A stretch of 64,000 bases of DNA, taken from Liolophura sinensis. Lineage: Eukaryota > Mollusca > Polyplacophora > Chitonida > Chitonidae. Positions 1-12,200 of the stretch are shown one piece after another; positions within the stretch are counted from its first letter, which is position 1; every line of letters begins with the position of its first letter. The position numbers and the translations under genes are program-made. The stretch covers positions 746,001 to 810,000 of the forward strand of contig NC_088307.1 in the NCBI RefSeq assembly GCF_032854445.1, read 5' to 3'. The notes under the pieces are model-generated. The model worked only from the letters and a program-made list of their open reading frames with translations. It did not search any database and was not told the DNA's origin.

Positions 1-1
1 C

Positions 2-264
2 ATCGTCTATAAGATAATGCCTGTGACAGGTGCGATAAGCACAGAGAACAGACTGTATATTATAAGCCGCGACGGCTCTGGTGAGGCTTACTATCTCAAA
101 CTTAATCCGGATGGGTCTGATGTAGGGAACTACCTAGTACACGCAGAAAAATGGCCGCTCTGTGAAAACGTCACCGATTTTGGCGCTGCAGTGATAGATG
201 AGGTCTTGTACATCGTCGGCGGCTACGATCAGAAAAGTAAAAAATGCATGAAAAGATTGCTGAG
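2..264 (+). CDS. Kelch gene exon a (5' part cut by window edge)
   Basis: Open from the window edge and ends at TGAG|GTGAGT. It encodes a degenerate blade (LYIISRDGSGEAYYLKL) and the start of the next (VLYIVGGYDQKSKK). The apparent ATG at 17 is internal, because the frame is open upstream of it. Its last two bases (AG) join the next exon to make R-Y-D-P. Confidence 0.85.
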
Positions 265-3200
265 GTGAGTTTTAGGTGATGATTAAAGGACAGGTGTCAC
301 TAATGTCATCGTAACTCTCATTGGGATGATAAAATCCTTTTATTTATTTATTTATTTATTCCTTTATTCATTACTTCATTTATTCATTCAGTCATTTATT
401 TATTGTTTAACGCCATACTCAAAAATAGTGCTTAATTGTAAGAAGATTTAGTTCAACATTAGTTCACCTGACATGTATGAAGCAATCTCTGTACATCTCT
501 CGTCTGGGTGTGTGGGGTATGCCATTACTTTGCTTGGGTAAAGTTATTGATTATTTTGTAAGGTGATAAATGTTATCCATCAAATTTGACAGACAGTAGT
601 TTCTTATCCCGTTGGGTTAGATGTAATTGAAACCGACTGGCTTGATGGGAAAATATCTCCCATTGCTTGGCATGGTTATCGCATCTTGCTTAAGTTTTGG
701 GTTTTGGCCGACCACCGTTAACGTTGGGTGCAGAATGCTCCCGATTGCTTCGGAAACTTTCAACAATGCCTGTTGAATGACGCAGATCTAATGGAACAAG
801 CAGATCTACCCTATCTCACTGTCCTTCTATAGGCAGAAGACAGTTTGCATAGTCTAACGTTCGCTGAAAGTTCCTTGTCTTCCACAAACATTGCATGCGT
901 CACATGTGGGAATTGCACAGTCTAACGTTCGCTGATGGTCTCTTGCCTTCCACACACTTGGCGTGCGTCACGTGTGGGAATTGCATAGTCTAACGTTCGC
1001 TGAAGGTCTCTTGTCTTCCACAAACTTGGCGTACGTCACGTAGGGAAGTTCGCCAATATCTTGTCAAAGGTCGGTTGTTATTCCAGTGCAGTCCGGTTTC
1101 TAACCGCCGCTGTGTCAGTGAAAATTAAATGTGGTGTTTAAAACAATGAAATAAAGGAATAAATTTTTCCTTTTCACCAGGTACGACCCTTCGGACGGCT
1201 CATGGACACAGAAAGCCCCTCTGTTCCTCTCCAGATGTCAATGCGCTGTGTCCGTGTGGGACGGACAGCTCTACGTCAGTGGTATGTATCAAGTTCTGAA
1301 GATGTATAAATACTGTGTATATATGTAACAGGAGTAGCTTTCTGGTCGTTGCTGAACCGGTTAGACGAAACTTCACTAAATACGTTATATAAGCACAATA
1401 TGTCTATGTCTAATTTTGCCTACGTCTAATATGAAATGTTTGACTGAAAAATTAACAATGGTAAAACTGATGTTTCTGCGAGAATGATTTTCTTATTAAA
1501 GCAAGAAGAACTTAAGAAATTTCGTGAAAGTTGTCCCCGAAAATTGCGTTTGGAGATCCGAGTTCAAATCCCGGTGTTACACTAACATTAAACCTTTCAG
1601 CTATGATACTGGTGACATGGCCAACTGGTTCCAAGAAGAATTGGGTTTCTGAAATTGAGTTTATGAGACCGTGGTTAAGTAGAGAGTGTATTTTAAAAGC
1701 ATACAGATTTACACTGCTTGCTTCTGCAGCCACGTGGAGATCTGAGTTCGGTGTGACTTAGGCCTACACCTTCAATCTTCAATCCATTAAAAATATTTCA
1801 TTTATTTATTTGATGATTTACGTCGATCTGAAGAATATTTCACCTATGCATCGACGGCCAGCATTATGGTATGAGGCGGGCAGAGCCCAAGGAAACCCGC
1901 AGCCATCCGCAGGTTGCTGGCAGAACTTCCTACGTACGGCCGGGGAGGAAGCCAGCATATACAGTACATCTAAGTTAAACTGATCAAGCTACAAAATCTC
2001 TCTTTTGAGGGGCTCGTATAAATTTTGGCAAGTTGTACAGCACAACTCCTACTCATCGCCAGACATTAGTACGACGTTGTTGTTGCACTGCTTGCATGCA
2101 GAATTAACATGCGGAAAATTAATCGGTATGTAGATAATTAATCGGTTTAAGCTGATTTACACAGGCGCAGTATAAAGTTTATGAAAAATGATGTAAATCC
2201 TACCGAAACCCAGTTACAATTCATTGGTCTTTCCCTTTTGCATCAACTGATTATATAAATATACTCACCTGTGCTCCCTGCGCATCTGTCTGCGGGATAT
2301 ACAAAGTTGTCAGTAAATATAAGGAAGCGTTGGACGAGATTTAGACTAACATGATATAGGCTACTGTGTTACACACCATCTGTCAGACACATGCCTTGTG
2401 TTACAGTACTGCACGTATCCTAATACCACACACCTCACTGGTGTACAGCAATAAAATATTAATTAGAAATACAAGATTACTCGGAAGCAGCACGGATGAG
2501 CGAAAGCCAACAGTAATTAAACCAAAATGTGTTTTTCGACCTCTGCACACGTCCGAATGTTGGAACCCTGACGCAATCCTATTTCACTGTCCTCCAATAA
2601 ATATACGAACTTTCATTAATTATGGAACGGGCTAGAAAAGATCTAGACGTTTTCAAAACCAGAACCACAGAGCAATCGGGGGGATGTCAGTACAACGACG
2701 AGGTCTCAGAGTTAAGTACTTATGACATCATGAAAACTGGGTATTGATAGTCCGAGCATGTGCTCCTGACGGGAAAACCCCTTCGGCTATTGTAAATTGT
2801 GCACTGCGGTAGTGAGGTGTAAGGTGTAGTGAACTCTAAGGTTTACTGAAGCTCAAGGGGTTCTGACGCCTAAGGGGCACTGACGTTTATGGGGTATTGA
2901 TGTGCTGACGCCTAAGGGACACTGATGTTTAAGGGGTACTGATGTCTATGGGGCACTGACGTCTAAGGGGTATTGACGTCATGAAGGTAATGGTGTCGTA
3001 TGTGTACTGACGTCTAACAGGTAGTGACGTCTAAAAGATACTGGCATCAAAGGGTAATTACGTCTAAGGAGTACTGGCGCCTAAGGGATATTGACGTTTA
3101 AGGGGTGCTTACGTGTAAGGAGTACTAACGCCTAGTGACAAGAGATCCTGACGTCTAAGGGGCACTAACGTCTAAGGGGCACTGACGTCTAAAGAGTACT

Positions 3201-6200
3201 GATGCCTAAGGGGCACTAACTTCTAAGTACTGACGTTTAAGAGGTACCGGCGTCATAAATGTACCGGCGTCATGAAGGTACTGGCGACAACGGCGTACTG
3301 AGGTCTAACGGATAATGACGTCTGAGGTGTACTGACGTCTAAGGAGCATGGACATCTAAGGGGCACTGACGTATGAGGTACTGACGTCTAAGCGACACTG
3401 ACGTTTAAAGGGTATTGAGGGGTAAAGGCTATTGACATCTGACGGACACTGACGTCCAAGAGGCACTGACCCGTATTTATTCATTTATTTCATTGCTGTT
3501 TTAAGCCGTGCTTAAGAATACTTCACTTATACGACGGCGGCCAGCATTATGGTGAGAAGAAACCAAGCAGCGACCGCACTCTGACTTGTAATGGGCACTA
3601 ACGATTAAGGATTCTGACGTCTATGTGGGTACTGACCTCTGTGGGGTACTGACGTCTATAGTGTACTGGTGTCTAAGGGGTACTGACGTCTAACGGACGT
3701 ATAAGGGGTATTGACTTGTAATGGGCACTAACGATTAAGGATTCTGACGTCTATGAGGGTACTGACCTCTGTTGGGTACTGACGTCTATAGTGTACTGGT
3801 GTGTAAGGGGTACTGACGTCTAAGGGACGTGTAAGGGGCACTGACGTGTAAGGTGCACTGACGTGTAAGGGGCACTCACGTCTATGGGGCACTCACGTCT
3901 GTGGGGTACTGACGTCTATAGTGTACTGGTGTCTAAGGGGTACTGACGTCTAAGGGAGGTATAAGGGGTACTGACGTGTAAGGGGCACTGACGTCTGTCG
4001 GGTACTGACGTCTATAATGTACTGGTGTCTAAGGGGCACTGACGTCTAAGGGACGTCTAAGGGGTACTGACGTGTAAGGGAAACTCGCGTCTAAGAGGCA
4101 CTCACGTCTATAGTGTACTGGTGTCTAAGGGGTACTGACGTCTAAGGGGCAAGGCATCTAAGGGGTACTGACGTCTAAGGGGCATGGCATCTAAGGGGTA
4201 CTGACGTCTAAGGGGTACTGATGTCTGTGGGGTACTGACGTCTAAGGGGTACTGATGTCTGTGGGGTACTGACGTCTAAGGGGCATGACACTTAAGGGGT
4301 ACTGACGTCTGACGGGTACTGACGTCTAAGGGGCATGGCATCTAAGGGGTACTGACGTCTAAGGGGCATGGCATCTAAGGGGTACTGACGTCTGTGGGGT
4401 ACTGACGTCTATAGTGCACTGGTTTCTAAGGGGTACTGACGTCTATGGGGCACGGCATCTAAGGGGTACTGATGTCTGTGGGGTACTGACATCTAAGAGG
4501 CATGGCATCTAAGGGGTACTGACGTCTAAGGGGTACTGATGTCTGTGGGGTACTGACGTCTAAGGGGTACTGATGTCAGTGGGGTAGTGACGTCTAAGGG
4601 GCATGGCATCTAAGGGGTACTGACGTCTGACGGGTACTGACATCTAAGGGGCATGGCATCTAAGGGGTACTGATGTCTGTGGGGTACTGACATCTAAGTG
4701 GCATGGCATCTAAGGGGTACTGACGTCTGACGGGTACTGACGTCTCAGGGGCACGGCATCTAAGGGGTGCTTATGTCTGTGGGGTACTGACATCTAAGGG
4801 GTTCTGACGTCTAAGGGGCATGGCATTTAAGGGGTACTGACGTCTGTGGGGTACTGACATCTAAGGGGCATGGCATCTAAGGGGTACTGACGTCTGACGG
4901 GTACTGACGTCTAATGGGCACGGCATCTAAGGGGTACTGATGTCTGTGGGGTACTGACATTTAAGGGGCATGGCATCTAAGGGGTACTGACGTCTAAGGG
5001 GCATGGCATCTAAGGGGTACTGACGTCTGTGGGGTACTGATGTCTGTGGGGTACTGACGTCTAAGGGGCATGGCACCTAAGGGGTACTGATGTCTGACGG
5101 GTACTGACGTCTAAGGGGCATGGCATCTAAGGGGTACTGACGTCTAAGGGGCATGGCATCTAAGGGGTACTGACGTCTGTGGGGTACTGGCGTCTAAGGG
5201 GTACTGACGTCTGTGGGGTACTGACGCCTAAGGGGTACTGATGTCTGTGGGGTACTGACATCTAAGGGGCATGACATCTAAGGGGTACTGACGTCTATAG
5301 TGCACTGGTGTCTAAGGGGTACTGACGTCTAAGGGGCACGGCATCTAAGGGGCGCTGACGTCTGTGGGGTACTGACGTCTAAGGGGCATGGCACCTTCGT
5401 ATTTCCATGAAACATTCTGCACCCAACCGAAGCATTTCTCTCACAGACCTGAGGGTAAAAATATGACCTATATCCATCTGTTTCAAACATTCACATCTAT
5501 AACTGTAAATGATAAACCCCTCACGTCCTACTTTCATCAGCAACAGGACATTACAGTCACTGAACTGGCTTTGTTGGAATAATATCCCGCGTATAACTGT
5601 TATTGAAATTATCCTCAGATTCAATATTCAAGTACAAGGATATCGACAAACTTCTTACATTTCCACACTTTCAGTTGCGTTGCCCAGGCATCTCCATGTA
5701 TTATAAATCTGGTGTATTGCTTGATGCTTAGGTGGTCGAAAGACGGACGGACAGACAACTGGCACGTGTGAGATGTACAACCCCGTCACAGACACCTGGA
5801 CTAAGGCTGGATTACTGCGCTCCCCCCGGGCTGGCCACGCCACAACTCCCGTGGGCCAGGACTTGTTCTGCAGCGGGGGAAGCCAGAGGGGCGACATCTG
5901 CAATAATATCTGGTATGACGAAAACAATCTTTATCTGAGTCCATTCCTTCACTGGTTCAATAAGACGGAACATTTCGCCGCCTAAATTACATATACTTCG
6001 GGCTAAAACTGTCTGTTGTTCGTTACTGTCTTTGCGCTTACGGTTTGTGGGAGAACTGGCAGTGTAGATGTAGAATTTCATGTATTACCAGAACAAATTG
6101 TCACTCCAGCTTGGACCCGAGTGATCACTGCGAGTGAACAGATGCCTCGTTATCATACAGTAAAGAAAAGATTGTCACATGACCGCTAACTCCAAGAACA

Positions 6201-9200
6201 GCACCACAATGCGCTAATGCTAATTATGTGAATGCCAAAAGATTTTCGGGGAATTAAGACTGCAACAAAACATTGCCCTTGCCCATGTATGATACCGAGC
6301 CACACGTGTTCTGCACTATCACGTGACAAAAGCTGGAAACCGAGAATTAATCCGAAAGACAACATATTATCAACCGAGTCAGAATACAACAGGTGAAGTG
6401 TACAAATGTAAGACTGCACTGGCTTACACTTATATCATGTTAGTTAGGACGCGGTGCCTTGTATCATGTTAGTTTGGACGCGGTGCCTTGTATCATGTTA
6501 GTTTGGACGCGGTGCCTTGTATCATGTTAGTTTGGACGTGGTGTCTTGTATCATGTAAGTTTGGACGTGGTGCCTTGTATCATGTTAGTTTGGACGCGGT
6601 GCCTTGTATCATGTAAGTTTGGACGTGGTGCCTTGTATCATGTTAGTTTGGACGTGGTGTCTTGTATCATGTTAGTTTGGACGTGGTGCCTTGTATCATG
6701 TTAGTTTGGACGTGGTGCCTTGTAGCAAGTTAGTTTGGACGTGGTGCCTTGTATCATGTTAGTTTGGACGTGGTGCCTTGTATCATGTTAGTTTGGACGT
6801 GGTGCCTTGTATCATGTTAGTTTGGATGTGGTCCCTTGTATCATGTTAGTTTGGACATGGTGCCTTGTATCATGTTAGTTTGGACGTGGTGCCTTGTATC
6901 ATGTTAGTTTGGACGTGGTGCCTTGTATCATGTTAGTTTAGACGTGGTGTCTTGTATCATGTTAGTTTGGACGTGGTGCCTTTGTCATGTTAGTTAGGAC
7001 GCGGTGTCTTGTAACATGAAGGACCATGCATGTTACTACAAAAAGCCATTTTGTCCTAATTTTTCATCGGCCACCGTTAAGTGTTTATACCATACTCCTC
7101 AAAGCGCATGATTTCACCGCTCCCTACATTCGCTTCAGGACCACATTACTGCCAGCACTAGCAAATTTTGTTCAGAAATCTTGAACAGCGCAGAGGTCAC
7201 TAGGGTGACGGTGATGAGACGGGAAGTGATGTTAGAATGCTCAAATACCCTGTCTCAAACTTTGTTTTTAATAATGCATTATAGACATGCAATCTCTTTA
7301 TCTAATGTTTGTACAACATGATTCTAATCAATATTTTTTTAGCAATTGTATTAATGAAATCTGATTAAATATCCAGTGGTCATCTAAACTTGTCTGGTGG
7401 TGGCAGTGATGTAAAGCGAGCGCAGAGATTATCAACAGATCTCATTGGATGTGTAGTAAATAAGTGACTTTCACTGAACAACTTACCGTATGTAGGTCCT
7501 GGACAACTTACCGTATGTAAGTACTGGACAACTTACCGTGTGTAGGTCCTGGACAACTTACCGAATGGAGGTTCTGAACAACTTACTGTATGTAGGTCCT
7601 GGACAACTTACCGTGTGTAATTCTGGACAACCTACCGTGTTTAGGTCCTGAACAACTTACCGTATGTAGGTCCTGGACAACTTACCGTGTGTAATTCTGG
7701 ACAACTTACCGTGTTTAGGTCCTGAACAACTTACCGTATTTAGGTCCTGGACAATTTACTGTATGTAACTTTTACTTTCATTGCTTTTTTATAAATTTAT
7801 AAATTCTTTTCTCCAGTCCCTGGTGTTTGTCACATTCTTTGAAGGCTGGTTATTTTTGTGCTATTCAGCCGTTGCTAACAAAACTTTTCACCGGTCCGTT
7901 ATCTTCCATCACAGGTGTTTCGATTTTCCCCCTTATTTGTTTTCATTTGTTTGTTTCATTTGTGTTTTACGCCGTGCTCAAAAATATTTCACTTATACAG
8001 TGGCGGACAGCATTATTGTGGGAGGGAACCAGCCCGCTTTTTGAAAGCAGTATGTGTTTGCTGGTGGTATTTAATGTGTGTTTGTCTCTCTCTTAGTTAC
8101 CACACACTCATTAGTTGCACTTTAATGATCATCTTCTGGTGCTCGTTAGTTTTGTGTTCTTTTGTACCCAGGGTGCACGAAGGTAAAAAGTGGGAGGAGC
8201 TTGACAGACATTATCCTCAGAAGTTACCCCTGTCAATCAGCGGTCACGTGATGGAAGAAGTGGACAAAACCTTATACATCGCCGGAGGTAAAAAGAACAT
8301 TTTGGGTAATTAGGTAACCTAAAATTGCGACTTCGTGCATACCTGGAAAGTATGACACGAGCAAATCAAAACCATCATTATGAACTTTTGAAGGTCAACT
8401 GCAATGTGCTGACACTTCTAGGGACATGTTCTTGAGCTTTATGTTTCATATCAACCTTAACATGAGTAATATGTATGATGGACGGACAGACTCTATCTCA
8501 GCTCTGTTGAAACTACAACATCTAAGTTAACTTGCAGGGAGTATTATTTGAGTATATTCTTTAGCAATTTACCATTAAATCATTGACGTGATAATGTGTT
8601 GGAAATGAATACTATCTGTAATGACTTATTTCTTCCAAAAACTGACATTATTTAATATTTTTAATTTTTGTTTTTAATTTTTATTTTAATTTATTTGATT
8701 ATGTTTAAATATGCACAAGGCGAGAGGCCAATTCTTTCGCACGTACATGTAATTTGTGGGAGTGTTGCATGTTGACAAGTGTTGCATGTTGACCTCTATA
8801 CCTGACACGTTAGACAGTGTTTTCATGCTGGTAGGAAGTAGGTTAGCGATGCATCTGATATGTAGACCATTGTACCACCGACTCTATTTGAGTTAATTAA
8901 AAATACCGCGTCGATGTCAGACAAACCTGACACGCATAAGTACAAAAGTCTGGGCTAGATATTCATGCAACGACGTTACAAAATCTGATTGTGTCTACAG
9001 AATATCAACAAATATACAAATCACCAGAATGGATCGTCCCGTGACGTGTATCACATTTTGCTCATTGTACACGTAGGGATTATACCTGTTTCTGAGATTC
9101 GTATTGCTAATTTTTATGACGTTTACTTTATTCCAACCTATGTACTTTTCAGGCGACTATTTAGGGCAAATACAACATCCTGTTTGTAACTGCAGGATTT

Positions 9201-12200
9201 GAAATGGATGTAATGACCTGTCAAAGTTTTTATCCTGGGAAACATTCTTAAAAAAGAATTTCATGAAAGCGGATTTCTCCATTGGCCTTTCTGTAATTTG
9301 TCTACATCACTGTTTTCGTATAATTGTGCTCGTAAAGCAAAGCCTTAGTTCACAACCATTGCGGAACTAGCAGAAAATGCTTTGTTTTTACATATGTTGA
9401 GAAGTCACATTTTTCATTAAAGAATACAGACAAATATGACATGCCAAGCTTAATAGTGTCATCCTGTAGTACATAAAAGATAATTTCATGTATATATGTA
9501 CAAACATGTTTTTATATCCAACATTATCAGATGTAATCACTCACCTGCGTTTATGATATCATCTGTATATGCGTTCACAGCTATAAACTTCCAGTTTCCG
9601 GAGTCCGTGTTTCATACAGACAGAAAGTAACAGTACCATCTATGGCCTCAGAATACCATACACTGCAGCCTTTAGGGGGCGCTCCAGATATTACATGACC
9701 TCAAACCCTCGTTATTGTTCTCAGTTGCTAAGACAAAGCATTTATTATTCAGGGTAAACATCGGTCAGTGGCATGCAGCGATTGATAGGTTCTCTTATAA
9801 ATTATGCAAATTGAATCCCGGGGAATAAACCGGACTTGATTAATTGTAGTTTGCCACAGCTGGCTACTAAGTCTCCACGTCACGCGATTTGGGCGCTATT
9901 TGCCGCGGCGCCACCTTGCGGTGTAAGGACGGGATTTATAGTGTTAGCAACATTTCCTCGCGCTTGTACTGTTATTATTTATTTACGGGATCGGCTTATT
10001 TCATTATTTTATTGGTGTTATAGGTCATATTCAGCTACATGTAGATATCACTTTCACGGTATATCCTGTAGAGCCAGCACGTTTATTGTGGAGTTAAAAC
10101 CATAGGTGGCAGAATAGTCCGAGCGCTATTTATGCTTAACACATATAACAAGGTACATAGTTTCAGTGCCTAGGACAGAAGACCCAACTTTACATAAATG
10201 GACACAAAACACGGAAAATTAGTCCAGTCTCAACCAAACGACTTTCGTTCAAAAGTTGACACATTAAGCTTTACACTAGTGAATAAATTGGCCCACAAAC
10301 GTGCTTTCACTTGACTACATGAAGCCAGATATCCTTAAGTTTTTAGGTCTTTTGCTTAGTCGGACAAATCCGGTAACAGGGAAAACACCGTCGGATGACA
10401 ATTCTGGCTTGATTTCTCAGCGATGAAAGCCGTTGGGGCCACAATATTTCTACGATCGATCAAGTGAAGTGTTATTTTAATAGAACACTTTGAAATACCT
10501 TGACTGGCGACGGTACACGGTAGGTATGAGACATTCTCCCTTCTTTTAGTCCATAAACGCACAGCTGTCAATTCAACGTAATCCGTCAGCTTCGCTCTGA
10601 TTGATCGCTGATTTGCTCACAACCAATCAGAGTTAAGTTTTTATCGCTCTGACGGATTACAGTGATGGAGGCAGGTTGATCTGACAGATTTGCGTTGATA
10701 GCGTAAAAACAGAGAATGCAGTATAACTGCCGAAGACCGTAAACAATCAAAGTATTTCAAAATGTTTTATTAACAAAACATTTGGTTGATGGCAGAAATA
10801 TGATGACTTCAGCGGCTGTCATCGCTGAGAAATCAAGCCAGAACCCTCGCCTGACGGTCTTCTCTGTGTTACCGGATTTGTCCGACTGAACAAAAAAAAA
10901 AACTACAAACTTTCCAGTTTCCGGCTTCGTGTAGTCAGGTGAAAGCATGCTTGTTTGCCGATTCACACACCAATGAATGTGAAATTGGACAATTTTTTCG
11001 TATTTTATGTCCAGTTATGTAAAGTTAAGTCTTCTGTCTCAGGCATTGGAGTTATGTACTTTGTTATATATATTAGGTATAAACAGCGTTCGGACGATTC
11101 TGCCGCCTATATTTAAAAAATGGCATAAAGAGCTTAGGCAAGACAGCGCACCATGTCAGGTAGCTGACGGAAATCCTGAATAACTTTAGTTCCTTGATAG
11201 CATTAATTTTTAAAGAAAAGAAAAAATAACACTTGAGAAAGAGACCTAAACTGCCACAGACATTTTTTTATGTGCTTGGTAACTTCACGTTTACCGTGAT
11301 GCGTTGATCTTTTCGACCAGCAGGCGTCAAGCCTCAGCTGTGTGCCAGACCGTGAAATTTGCCACTTTTACTTCGAATGATCGAAACTTAAAACAGTGCC
11401 GCAATGGTGGGGTGGGTAATTGTTTCTCGCCTCGACCGATAGCAACACACACATCGCCACTCGAGTGCGTTGCACATGCGTGTCGAGATGAAAGTAGTCA
11501 CAGGGTATAGGCTTGAAAATACCATTATTTTTGTCCATGAATTAAAATGAAGAAAGTATCAAGCTGCAGTTGTTTACAAACCTGTAAATTCCGAAACTGT
11601 CTCAAAGCATGTCCTTGTCAAACTGGCTAGCTAACGGCTGCTTCTCCAGCTGTCAGCTACACTGCATCGGTGAATGCATTGTACGGCGAACAGTGTTGTC
11701 TGTTCGCAGTCCCATAGACAAGTGTAACAAATCAACATTTGAATGAATATCGGAGATAAAGACCTGATTGACAAGTATCTGTCGTTAAGCTCCCGTAAAA
11801 TACAGGGGGAAGTTTTCCAACGCACATGGTGTTTGGTCATTCCATTTTAGAATATTGTATGTGCCCGCCATTTCATTTCCGAAACCATGTTTCCATGTTT
11901 TCCATGTTTGTACATCAGTAAATTTGCATTAAATCCGTATAGGTAGACCAGAATAATCTCCAGACATTCCCCATTTCACAAATCCTGATCATAAACTCAA
12001 CATGCACGAACTGAACATCGTGTTCGCATGTGCGCAAATGGGTGTACATTACCAGCTTTATGTTGCAGCAGTTGTAAACATTGTGTTAACGCAAGTCTAA
12101 TTTATTCCTACTCACAATTTTTAGAAACTCAGTCACTGGGTAAGTCTTACAGATAACTGACAGCTTACAGAATCCAACATTAACCAATTAGATGAACTTA

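Noticed and set aside
7490-7765. Junction-derived array in the kelch gene
   Set aside because: Units contain GTATGTAAG-like strings but show no similarity to either flanking kelch exon edge.
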